Part shown: piece by piece, positions 17,671 through 27,237 of the stretch | Numbering within the stretch: position 1 is the first letter of the stretch | Layout of the letters: every line of letters starts with the position of its first letter | Notes under the pieces: generated by a model | The model's database searches: none | Seen by the model: the letters and a program-made list of their open reading frames with translations, nothing else | What the model was told of the DNA's origin: nothing | Source of the DNA: Gaiellasilicea sp963850995 | GTDB lineage: Bacteria > Actinomycetota > Thermoleophilia > Gaiellales > Gaiellaceae | NCBI GenBank assembly: GCA_963850995.1 | Contig: CAWKNQ010000023.1 | Span: forward strand, 1 to 64,000 | DNA: 64,000 bases | Direction of reading: 5' to 3' | Made by a program: the position numbers and the translations under genes

Positions 17671-18914
17671 TTCTTGCGGACGTAGCGGGCGACCTTCTTG
17701 CCCAGCTCCGCTCCCTGTTCGTCGGCGTTCCGGAAGTGGATCCCGCCCCAGACGCGGGCATCGACGATCTCGTCGAGCGCATCTGAGAAGCGCTCGAAGT
17801 GGCGCGGCTGGCCCGGGAAGCGACTGCTGAAGACGTCGAACTCCATCCTGTCGGTGCCGAAGAAGTCCTCGGCAGTGTTCAGGACGGCACCGCTGAGGCA
17901 CCCGTGCCCGGAGGGATGGTCGGGGAAGGGCGGCGTGATCAGCGGCGGCACCGTCTGGGTGGCCGGGTCGAACAGCGGCCGCCAGCTCGGGTCGGCGACG
18001 GTGGCCGGGTTCCCGTCCGTGTCGGCCTCCCGGACCGCCGCGAGCGGCCGCCAGAAGTTCCAGAAGAACTTGTCGTCCCAGCAGCCGATCGCCGCGTCGG
18101 CCGCCGCGAGCGCGACCGTTCCGTGGAGCCGCGCCTTGTCGGCGATGTCCAGCTCGCCCGAGAGCGAGCGCAGTAGGCCGCCCCAGAGGGCCATCGGCTG
18201 CGCTTGCCAGAAGATCGCCGCCCTCGTCTGGTCCGCCGTCCGCGTCGCGCTCGTGAGCGAGCCGAGCTCCTTCACCTCGTCGAAGTCCTTCGCGTAGGCC
18301 CTACTCGAGAGCCGGTACGGCCCATCCGAGCGGAACTGCGAGTCGCTCTCGATCAGGAACGGCCGCACGTCCGCGACCCACGCAGCCGGGTCGAGCGCCG
18401 TCGGCGTCAGCGGCCGCCAGTCGCCGGGCTCCATGCCGATCACGAACGTGAACGGGAGATCGCGACCGTCGTCCACGCGCGCGGCGAGCATCGCCGCCGC
18501 CGCGGCCTCACCCACGGCGATCCCGCGCGTCTCCTGGGAACCGTCGGGGACCATCGCCAGCGACGCCGCGTAGTGGGCGTCCAACACCGGCTTCTGCGCC
18601 GGCGCAAGGCTCAGGAGCACGCGATACGCGGCGGTCGCCGCCGCGGCATCCTTCGAGTCGAACGGCGTCGCGACCCGTGACGTGAGCAGGTAGCCCTCGT
18701 GACCGCCGTCGATCGCGTTGACGGCGTCGTAAACGGCTCCCTGCACCATCGCCCAGCTGATCGTCGACCCGTGTGCGGTCGGCGCCGACGCGAGAATCGC
18801 CGTGGTCGCGTGGACGTTCCAGTCGTCGACCGCGTCCGCGCGCGCAAGCGAGGGGAGTACGAATGCCGAGGCCAGAATCGAGGCGAGAGCGAGAAGACGG
18901 GATGAACGCTTCAT
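17649..18914 (-). CDS. exported vanadium-dependent haloperoxidase-like PAP2 protein, copy 1
   Basis: The 421-residue protein has a signal peptide (MKRSSRLLALASILASAF...ARA) and the vanadate-pocket motifs of the haloperoxidase/PAP2 superfamily: FFWNFWRP (Lys and Arg-Pro region), PFPDHPSGHGC (Ser-Gly-His) and RVWGGIHFRNADEQG (Arg and His). In known enzymes this pocket holds vanadate for halide oxidation, or phosphate for phosphatases; which one applies here is not settled by sequence. It ends overlapping the AfsR-type gene and is divergent from its LuxR-type neighbour. It is very similar along the mature protein to copy 2 (20422-21681), but the signal peptides differ. A GAAAGGAGC ribosome site precedes the ATG. 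Confidence 0.88.
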   Translation of the reverse strand: MKRSSRLLALASILASAFVLPSLARADAVDDWNVHATTAILASAPTAHGSTISWAMVQGAVYDAVNAIDGGHEGYLLTSRVATPFDSKDAAAATAAYRVLLSLAPAQKPVLDAHYAASLAMVPDGSQETRGIAVGEAAAAAMLAARVDDGRDLPFTFVIGMEPGDWRPLTPTALDPAAWVADVRPFLIESDSQFRSDGPYRLSSRAYAKDFDEVKELGSLTSATRTADQTRAAIFWQAQPMALWGGLLRSLSGELDIADKARLHGTVALAAADAAIGCWDDKFFWNFWRPLAAVREADTDGNPATVADPSWRPLFDPATQTVPPLITPPFPDHPSGHGCLSGAVLNTAEDFFGTDRMEFDVFSSRFPGQPRHFERFSDALDEIVDARVWGGIHFRNADEQGAELGKKVARYVRKNYFERVR

Positions 18915-18964
18915 CTGAGCTCCTTTCGGATGCTCGAAGGCTCCTCGCTCTCGCCGCTTGTTTC

Positions 18965-18984
18965 AATACGCACATCTACGTATT
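18965..18984. promoter_or_regulatory. imperfect palindrome between haloperoxidase 1 and its LuxR gene
   Basis: AATACGCACATCTACGTATT pairs at eight of ten symmetric positions. It sits in the 87-base divergent space and is AT-rich, as expected for an operator or a promoter core. The matching space of copy 2 keeps a similar CGTATCTTCTGG stretch near 21750. Confidence 0.4.
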
Positions 18985-19001
18985 CTTCGTGGGTGGTTCA
19001 G

Positions 19002-19749
19002 GTGCGCCTGAGCGATCGCGACCGGCGTGGTGTGCTCGAGCTCGTGGGCGAGCTGTCCTCGGAGCCGAACGGACACCCGTTTGCCGAGCCGTCCCTCGAG
19101 CTGCTCACCCGGCTGGTCCCGCAAGGGCAGGTCGGCTACTACGAGTGGAGCCTCACGTGGCCGTACACGCGCGAGGTGGTGGTCGAGTCACCCGCCGTCT
19201 CGCTCGCGGCCGATGTCGAGGCAGCCGCGATGCACTACTGCACGACGTATCCCTTGAGCAACGTGTTGCTCAGGTCGGAGAAGCGCCCGCGAAAGATCTC
19301 GGACTACCTCACGCTCGAGGCGCTCCACAGGCTCGAGTACTACGACTACGTCCTCCGACCGGCCGGCATCGAGCATCAGATGCGCCTGTGGCTTCCGGCG
19401 CCGCCACTCGGGAGCCGCGTCTTCTACTTCAACCGGCAGCGAGGCGAGGGTGACTTCAGCGAGCGTGACCGCAGCCTGCTGGAGCTGCTCCGCCCGTTCT
19501 TGGCTGCGTTTCACGAGCGGTTCGAGCTGGCTCGAACGACGACTGCGGCGGAGGAGTACGGCCTCACGTGCCGCGAGGTCGAGGTACTGCGCTGGGTCGC
19601 GTGCGGAAAGACCAACGCGGCAGATCGCCGCGCTGCTCGTCGTCTCCCCCAACACCGTGAGGACGCACCTCGAGCACGCGTATAGGAAGCTCGGCGTCCA
19701 CACGCGCACGGCGGCGATCGCCCGCACGTTCGCGGCGCGGATGAACTAG
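19002..19749 (+). CDS. LuxR-type HTH regulator, copy 1 (frame break near 19618)
   Basis: The product is about 248 residues. An N-terminal sensor-like region includes EPSLELLTRLVPQGQVGYYE and the shared tail FSERDRSLLELLRPFLAAF. A C-terminal LuxR HTH follows: LTCREVEVLRWVACGKTNA, then one base later QIAALLVVSPNTVRTHLEHA and YRKLGVHTRTAAIARTFA. The frame breaks by one extra base in the middle of the HTH, which in copy 2 is unbroken at that place. I chose the GTG at 19002 because it aligns with the ATG of copy 2 (MRLRESDFRR); a GTG at 18993 and an ATG at 18930 are alternatives. Divergence from the haloperoxidase gene suggests it regulates that gene. Confidence 0.75.
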
Positions 19750-19792
19750 AGGCGTCGCCTCGCTTGCCGGCCTCGGCCGAGGCGCGCGAGTC

Positions 19793-19798
19793 TAGACT
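19793..19798 (+). promoter_or_regulatory. -10-like box TAGACT before a mini-ORF
   Basis: TAGACT is followed by seven bases and an ATG at 19806, which fits a leaderless transcript that begins with an 11-codon frame ahead of the cupin gene. Confidence 0.5.
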
Positions 19799-19805
19799 CG
19801 CGTGC

Positions 19806-19841
19806 ATGGCCTACACGATCTTCCTCGAGCCGACCGAGTGA
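19806..19841 (+). CDS. 11-codon leader frame coupled to the cupin gene
   Basis: The frame encodes MAYTIFLEPTE and stops with TGA at 19839-19841, overlapping the GTG start of the cupin gene as GTGA. It has a leaderless-type promoter box, while the cupin GTG has no visible ribosome site, so terminating ribosomes could re-initiate on the cupin. The peptide also resembles the first residues of the cupin at 13130 (MGYAIFHAGE), so a remnant of another gene start is an alternative. Confidence 0.35.
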   Translation: MAYTIFLEPTE

Positions 19842-20203
19842 GCGCGTTCGACGACGTCCGCGCGCTCGTGCCGCGTCGGATCTGGGAGGGGATCACCGCC
19901 CGGGCGGTTCACGGCGAGCGGTTGACGCTGGCGCTCGTCGAGCTCGAGCCGGGCGCGATCGCGGAGGAGCACAGCCACGAGCACGAGCAGCTCGGGATCG
20001 TGCTGCGCGGCTCGCTCCTCTTCCGGGTCGGCGACGAGGAGAGGGACCTCGGCCCGGGCGAGACCTGGGAGATCCCGTCGAACACGCTGCACCGCGCCCA
20101 GGCCGGCCCCGACGGGGCGAGCGTCCTGGACGTGTTCGCGCCGCCGCGCTCCGAGTGGGACCAGGGCGAGCCGCGCGAGCCCGGCCCCGGACGCTGGCCC
20201 TAG
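19838..20203 (+). CDS. cupin-domain protein, present only in duplication copy 1
   Basis: A 121-residue single cupin. The metal motif is GAIAEEHSHEHEQLGIVLRG, with two His and a further His/Glu, followed by GETWEIPSNTLHRAQAG for the second motif and a Pro/Glu-rich end. This is a full set of metal ligands, as in small dioxygenase-like or sensor cupins. The start is the GTG at 19838, overlapping the stop of a mini-ORF. The gene lies between the LuxR-type gene and the clpB remnant, and no counterpart exists at the same place in copy 2, where LuxR and clpB touch directly. Confidence 0.7.
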   Translation: MSAFDDVRALVPRRIWEGITARAVHGERLTLALVELEPGAIAEEHSHEHEQLGIVLRGSLLFRVGDEERDLGPGETWEIPSNTLHRAQAGPDGASVLDVFAPPRSEWDQGEPREPGPGRWP

Positions 20204-20207
20204 GCAG

Positions 20208-20270
20208 CTACACCGTCGCCGGAACGCCGGCGCGCTCGAAGACGAGCTCGCCGCCCTTTGCGTCGACACG
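20208..20270 (-). pseudogene. remnant of the clpB 3' end
   Basis: On the minus strand this stretch still reads VDAKGGELVFERAGVPATV followed by TAG. The intact clpB ends VDAEGGELVFERAGEPVAAA. The match stops abruptly at 20270, where sequence from the AfsR-type gene begins. Only about 20 codons survive. It marks the right end of duplication copy 1. Confidence 0.8.
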
Positions 20271-20443
20271 AGCGGGCGGCCGTCGTCCCGCAGGACGAAG
20301 AGGCGGCGCGGGCGATGCGGGTGCGGGAGAGCCTCTCGGAGTACGGAGCGGCTGAGGAGGAGGGTGCCGAGCTCGACCGCGACCGCTCGGTCGAGCTCGG
20401 CGTCACGTCACTCGCGATCGCTCAGCGCACCCGCTCGAAGTAG
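20271..20443 (+). pseudogene. remnant of the AfsR-type gene 3' end
   Basis: The frame reads AAVVPQDEEAARAMRVRESL and continues to AIAQRTRSK and TAG, nearly identical to the last 58 codons of the AfsR-type gene at 17497-17670. It has no promoter or upstream domains and joins clpB-derived sequence at 20270, so it is a duplication scar. Its 3' end still overlaps the haloperoxidase gene by 22 bases, exactly as in copy 1. Confidence 0.8.
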
Positions 20444-21681
20444 TTCTTCCGGACGTAGCGGGCGACCTGCTTGCCCAGCAGCGCTCCCTGTTCGTCTGCG
20501 GTGCGGAAATGGATTCCACCCCAGACGCGGGCATCGACGATCTCCTCGAGCGCGTCCGAGAAGCGCTCGAAATGGCGCGGCTGGCCCGGGAAGCGGCTGC
20601 TGAAGATGTCGAACTCGAGCCTGTCGGTGCCGAAGAAGTCCTCAGCCGTGTTCAGGACGGCGCCGCTGAGGCAGCTGTGGCCGGACGGATGGTCGGGGAA
20701 CGGCGGCGTGCCGAGCGGCGGCACCGTCGGGGTCGCCGGATCGAACAGCGGCCTCCAGTTCGGATCGGCCACGGTCGCGGGGTTCCCGTCCGTGTCGGCC
20801 TCACGGATCGCCGCCAGCGGCCGCCAGAAGCTCCAGTAGTACTTGTCGTTCCAGCAACTGATCGCGGCGTCGGCTGTCGCGAGCGCGACCATCCCATGGA
20901 GCCGCGCCTTGTCGGCGGTGTCCAGCTCGCCCGAGAGCGAACGCAGCATGCCGCCCCAGAGAGCCATCGGCTGCGCTTGCCAGAAGATCGCGGCCGTCGT
21001 CTGGTCCGCCGTCCGCTTCGTGCTCGTGAGCGAGCCCAGCTCCTTCACCTCGTTGAAGTCCTTCGCGTAGGCGCGGCTCGTGAGCGCGTTCGGCCCGTCC
21101 GAGCGGAACTGCGACGGGCTTTCGATCAGGAACGGCCGCACGTTGCTGAGCCACGCGACCGGGTCGAGTGCCGTCGGCGTCAGCGGCCGCCAGTCGCCCG
21201 GCTGATCGCCGATCACGAACGTGAACGGCGCGAAGCGCCCGTCGTCCACGCGTGCGGCGAGCATGGCCGCCGCGGCTGCCTCGCCGACGGCGATCCCGCG
21301 AGTCTTCTGCGACCCGTCCGGGACCATCGCCAGGGACGCCGCGTAGTGGGCGTCCAACACCGGTTTCTGCGACGGCGCGAGGTTCAGGAGCACGCGGTAC
21401 GCGGCTGTCGCCGCCGCCGCGTCCTGCGAGTCGAACGGCGTCGCCAGCCGCGACGTGAGCAGGTACCCCTCGTGACCGCCGTCGATTGCGTTGACCGAGT
21501 CGTAGACCGCCCCCTGCACCATCGCCCAGCTGAGCGTCGACTCGTGGGCGGCCGGCCCCGAGGCGAGGATCGCCGCGGTCGCGTGGATGCTCCAGTCGTC
21601 GACCGCGTCCGCGTGGGCGACGGCCGGCGCCGCCAGCGCGGCAATGGCCACGGCGACAACGGCGCGTCGTAGAGATCTCAT
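20422..21681 (-). CDS. exported vanadium-dependent haloperoxidase-like PAP2 protein, copy 2
   Basis: The 419-residue protein repeats the vanadate-pocket motifs of copy 1: YYWSFWRP, PFPDHPSGHSC and RVWGGIHFRTADEQG. The signal peptide (MRSLRRAVVAVAIAALAAPAVAHA) is different in sequence from that of copy 1, while the mature parts are nearly collinear and without gaps. The ATG at 21681 is preceded by GAAAGGAGC, the same ribosome site as copy 1; a TTG 15 bases upstream is unlikely. It is divergent from its own LuxR-type gene. The substrate is not known. Confidence 0.88.
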   Translation of the reverse strand: MRSLRRAVVAVAIAALAAPAVAHADAVDDWSIHATAAILASGPAAHESTLSWAMVQGAVYDSVNAIDGGHEGYLLTSRLATPFDSQDAAAATAAYRVLLNLAPSQKPVLDAHYAASLAMVPDGSQKTRGIAVGEAAAAAMLAARVDDGRFAPFTFVIGDQPGDWRPLTPTALDPVAWLSNVRPFLIESPSQFRSDGPNALTSRAYAKDFNEVKELGSLTSTKRTADQTTAAIFWQAQPMALWGGMLRSLSGELDTADKARLHGMVALATADAAISCWNDKYYWSFWRPLAAIREADTDGNPATVADPNWRPLFDPATPTVPPLGTPPFPDHPSGHSCLSGAVLNTAEDFFGTDRLEFDIFSSRFPGQPRHFERFSDALEEIVDARVWGGIHFRTADEQGALLGKQVARYVRKNYFERVR

Positions 21682-21772
21682 GGGTGCTCCTTTCAATGGG
21701 ATCCCGTCAAGCGTCCGTCCGCCGTGGACTCGCGTCCATTCGCAGTTCGTCGTATCTTCTGGTAGTGCCCTG

Positions 21773-22822
21773 ATGCGTCTCCGCGAGTCCGACTTCCGAC
21801 GGATCTTGGCGTTTCTCCGCGAGGCGGACGACGTCGACGGGAGCGAGCCGTTCCCGGTTCAACTGCTCGAATCGCTCACGCGTTTGATCCCCGCCGACGT
21901 CTCGCACTTCTGCGAGCTCGACTTCCAGCCGCGGCGAATCATCTCCGACACCTACAGCGACGGCAGGACCTATGAGTTCGACCGTGACGAAGACCTGAGC
22001 GAGGCGTGGTACATCGTGGACCGGCTGCCGACCTGCCTCCTACGGCACCGGACCGGCCGTCCGGACGCGCTCAAGAACTCGGACTTCATGACGGCACGCG
22101 AGCTGCGGAGCAGCGAGCTCTGGGAGCTGCGCTTCCGGCCGTTCGGCCATCTCGACGAGCTGTCCACCACCATTTCTCGCTCGCGCCGCTATCACGAGGA
22201 CATTCCTCTTCCACGAGGGCCGCGAGTTCGACGAGCGCGACCGGCTCGTGCTCGACCTGCTCCGCCCACACCTCCGCGCGCTCTACCGCCGCGCCGCTGA
22301 GCGGCGCCGTGCCGATGCGGCGATCGCCGCGTTCGACGCGGTCGCCCGGGGCACGCAAGGCGTGATCGTCGTCGGCGCCGGCGGCCGCATCGAGCTCGTG
22401 ACGGCGACTGCCCGCCGCCTCGCAGCCGCTTATCTCGACGAGCCGCCGGTCGGCCACCTGACCGAGCCGCTCGCCTCGTGGCTGCGACAGCACGACACGC
22501 GGCTGAACGGGAACGAGCAGCTCCCCCCGCCCGCGGAGCCGCTCAGGCTCGAACGTGACGGAGGAAGGCTCGTCGTCTCCTCGCCCTTGCCGAACGTGCT
22601 TCTGCTCGAGGAGGACGCAGCGAGCTCACGGGAGGCGCTCGGGCTCACCCGCCGCGAGTGGGAGGTGCTCGAAGCGGTTGCGAGCGGCAAGCAGAACGCC
22701 GAGGTCGCGGAGCTGCTCTGGGTGTCGCCCTCGACCGTCCGTAAGCACCTCGAGCACGTGTACGAGAAGCTCGGCGTCCACACCCGCACCGCCGCGATCG
22801 CCCGCGCGTTCGCGCCGCTGAA

Positions 22823-22826
<4 letters not shown>
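21773..22826 (+). CDS. LuxR-type HTH regulator, copy 2 (frame break near 22198)
   Basis: About 350 residues long. It begins MRLRESDFRRILAFLREADD and shares VQLLESLTRLIPADVSHFCE with copy 1. The frame then shifts by one base between SRSRRYHE and TFLFHEGREFDERDRLVLDLLRP. A PAS-like stretch (GVIVVGAGGRIELVTATARRLAAAY) absent from copy 1 follows, then the HTH (LTRREWEVLEAVASGKQNAE, VAELLWVSPSTVRKHLEHV, YEKLGVHTRTAAIARAFA). The stop overlaps the clpB stop by three bases on the opposite strand. It is likely the regulator of haloperoxidase copy 2. The extra PAS-like region means either gain in copy 2 or loss in copy 1. Confidence 0.78.
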
Positions 22827-25284
<2,458 letters not shown>

Positions 25285-25285
<1 letters not shown>

Positions 25286-25671
25286 CAGTGCCTCGCCTCC
25301 GGGTGTCGTTCCGTCTGGTAGAGGACGATCTCGCGCTTGTACGAGCGATGCACCTCGCGGATCTGCTCGCGCAGCTCGCGCTCGAGCCGCTCGGCCCGGG
25401 CGCGCTGCTTGCGCAGCTCGTCCTCGAGCCGGAGCACGTGCTCGACGCCTGCCAGGTTGAGCCCGAGCTCGGTGGTCAGGCGCTGGATCACGCGCAGACG
25501 CTCGAGATCGGCATCGGAGTAGAGACGGGTGCCGCCGGGCGTACGGCCCGGCCGCACGAGCCCCTTCGACTCGTACATGCGCAGCGTCTGCTGGTGCATG
25601 CCTACAAGACTGGCCGCGACGCTGATCATGTACTTCGGCGCTGAAGGCATGGAGCGCGGCCGGTCGGGCAT
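25285..25671 (-). CDS. hspR: HspR, MerR-family repressor of the heat-shock operon
   Basis: A 128-residue protein with a MerR-type winged HTH: YMISVAASLVGMHQQTLRMYESKGLVRPGRTPGGTRLYSDADLERL. A coiled-coil follows (RLEDELRKQRARAERLERELREQI). HspR represses the dnaK operon by binding HAIR sites, and DnaK acts as co-repressor. Both flanking genes touch it by one base (TGATG on each side), so it is made in step with DnaJ and ClpB. The ATG at 25671 overlaps the dnaJ stop; an ATG at 25650 is the alternative. No perfect HAIR element is visible upstream of dnaK. Confidence 0.92.
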
Positions 25672-26705
25672 CAGCCGCCCACCTTCCGCAGCTCCTCGAG
25701 CAGCTCGCGCTCGCGCTTCGACACCTTCTGCGGCACCGTCAGCTTCAGCCGGGCGAGCAGGTCGCCCTTGCCGCCGCCCTTCAGCTTCGGCGCGCCGCGG
25801 CCCTTGACCTTGAGCAGCTTGCCCGGCTGCGAGCCGGCCGGCACCTTGAGCGAGATCGGGCCGTCCGGCGTCGGCACCTCGACCGAGGCGCCGAGCGCCA
25901 TGTCGGCGTAGGTCACCGGGACCTCGACGATCAGGTCGGCGCCGCGACGCTCGTAGAGCGGCGAGGCGGCGACCCGGGTCACGACCCACAGGTCGCCTGC
26001 CGGCCCGCCGTTTCGGCCCTGCTCGCCCCGCCCCTTTAGGCGGATGCGGGTGCCGTCCTTGGCGCCGGCGGGGATCTTCACCTGGAACGTCTTCTGCACG
26101 CGCTCGCGGCCGGAGCCGCGACACGTCTTGCACGGCTTCTCGATCACGGTGCCGTTGCCGCGGCAGCGCGGGCACGGGTGCGAGAGGGAGAACAGGCCCT
26201 GCGAGTCGGAGACGACGCCGCGGCCGCCGCACTGGGGGCAGACGACCGGCGCGGTCCCCGGCTCGGCCCCGGTGCCGCCGCAGGTGTGGCATGCGGTCTC
26301 GACCTCGGTGCGCACCGGCACCTGGACGCCTGCGAGCGCGTCCTCGAAGGAGACGTGGACCTCTGTCTGCAGATCGGCGCCACGCTCGGGCTGCGGACTG
26401 CGCCGGCCGAAGGCCCCGCGCCCGCCGAAGATGCCGCCGAAGATGTCACCCAGGTCGCCGAGGTCGAACTCCTGGAACTGCGGGCCTGCACCGCCACGCC
26501 CGTTCGCGGTCCCGAAGGCGTCGTACTGCTTTCGCTTCTCCGGGTCGGAGAGGACGTCGTAGGCGCCCTGGATCTCCTTGAACTTCGCCTCGTCGCCGCC
26601 GCTCGCGTCGGGATGGTGCTCGCGCGCGAGCTTGCGGTAGGCCTTCTTGATCTCGTCCGCGGAGGCGTTCTTGGCGACGCCGAGGGTGTCGTACAGGTTC
26701 GTCAT
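25671..26705 (-). CDS. dnaJ: DnaJ chaperone (Hsp40)
   Basis: This is a 344-residue type I Hsp40. The J-domain is at the N-terminus (YDTLGVAKNASADEIKKAY...REHHPD, HPD motif). A Gly/Phe-rich linker follows (FGGIFGGRGAFG), then four zinc-binding repeats CHTCGGTG, CPQCGGRG, CPRCRGNG and CKTCRGSG, and the C-terminal substrate domain. It delivers unfolded proteins to DnaK and stimulates its ATPase. It lies four bases after grpE and overlaps the hspR start. Confidence 0.97.
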   Translation of the reverse strand: MTNLYDTLGVAKNASADEIKKAYRKLAREHHPDASGGDEAKFKEIQGAYDVLSDPEKRKQYDAFGTANGRGGAGPQFQEFDLGDLGDIFGGIFGGRGAFGRRSPQPERGADLQTEVHVSFEDALAGVQVPVRTEVETACHTCGGTGAEPGTAPVVCPQCGGRGVVSDSQGLFSLSHPCPRCRGNGTVIEKPCKTCRGSGRERVQKTFQVKIPAGAKDGTRIRLKGRGEQGRNGGPAGDLWVVTRVAASPLYERRGADLIVEVPVTYADMALGASVEVPTPDGPISLKVPAGSQPGKLLKVKGRGAPKLKGGGKGDLLARLKLTVPQKVSKRERELLEELRKVGG

Positions 26706-26709
26706 CTCG

Positions 26710-27237
26710 CTACTCGGCCACGATCACCCGCGCCGGCCGGAGCACCTTGTCTCCCAGCCGGTAGCCCTTCTGCAGGACCTGCAGCACCGACCCCTCCTCG
26801 GCGCCCTCACCCGGCTGGGCGAGGAGCGCCTCGTGCACGTGTGGGTCGAAGGCGCCGTCCGTGTCGATCTCGGAGAGGCCGTGCCGCTCGACGAGCCCCT
26901 GGAGCGAGCGGTGCACGAGCCGGACGCCCTCCTCGAGCTTCACCTCCTCGTGCTCGGCCGCTGCCTCGAGCGCGCGCTCGAGGTCGTCGAGCACGGGCAG
27001 GAGCTCGTGCAGCAGCCGCTCGTTCGCGCGCTGGAAGAGCTCGGCCTGCTCGCGGGCGACCCGCTTGCGGTAGTTGTCGAAGTCGGCCGCGAGGCGCAGG
27101 TACGCGTCGTGGTCGGGAGCCGGCGCGGATTCCTCCGCTGCCGGCTCCTCGACGGGCTCGGCCTGCTCGTTCTGCTCGTCCTGCGGGTCCTCGAGGCGCG
27201 GCTCGTCGACCCCGTGCTCGAGCGGCTGGTCGGTCAC
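26710..27237 (-). CDS. grpE: GrpE nucleotide exchange factor
   Basis: A 175-residue protein with an acidic, Glu/Pro-rich N-terminus, a long helix (DHDAYLRLAADFDNYRKRVAREQAELFQRANERLL) and the beta-domain signature HGLSEIDTDGAFDPHVHEAL...VLQVLQKGYRLGDKVLRPARV. It releases ADP from DnaK. The GTG start overlaps the dnaK stop by four bases (GTGA), and it is followed by dnaJ four bases later. Confidence 0.96.
   Translation of the reverse strand: MTDQPLEHGVDEPRLEDPQDEQNEQAEPVEEPAAEESAPAPDHDAYLRLAADFDNYRKRVAREQAELFQRANERLLHELLPVLDDLERALEAAAEHEEVKLEEGVRLVHRSLQGLVERHGLSEIDTDGAFDPHVHEALLAQPGEGAEEGSVLQVLQKGYRLGDKVLRPARVIVAE

Larger units (their letters stand above)
17497..20270. repeat. tandem duplication, copy 1
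   Basis: This unit holds the 3' end of the AfsR-type gene, a haloperoxidase gene on the minus strand, a LuxR-type gene on the plus strand, a cupin gene absent from copy 2, and a remnant of the clpB 3' end. It is matched by 20270-22888 in the same order and orientation. The left edge is where AfsR-type sequence similarity begins (GGCCGTCGTCCCGCAGGACG); the right edge is where clpB similarity stops. Confidence 0.8.
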
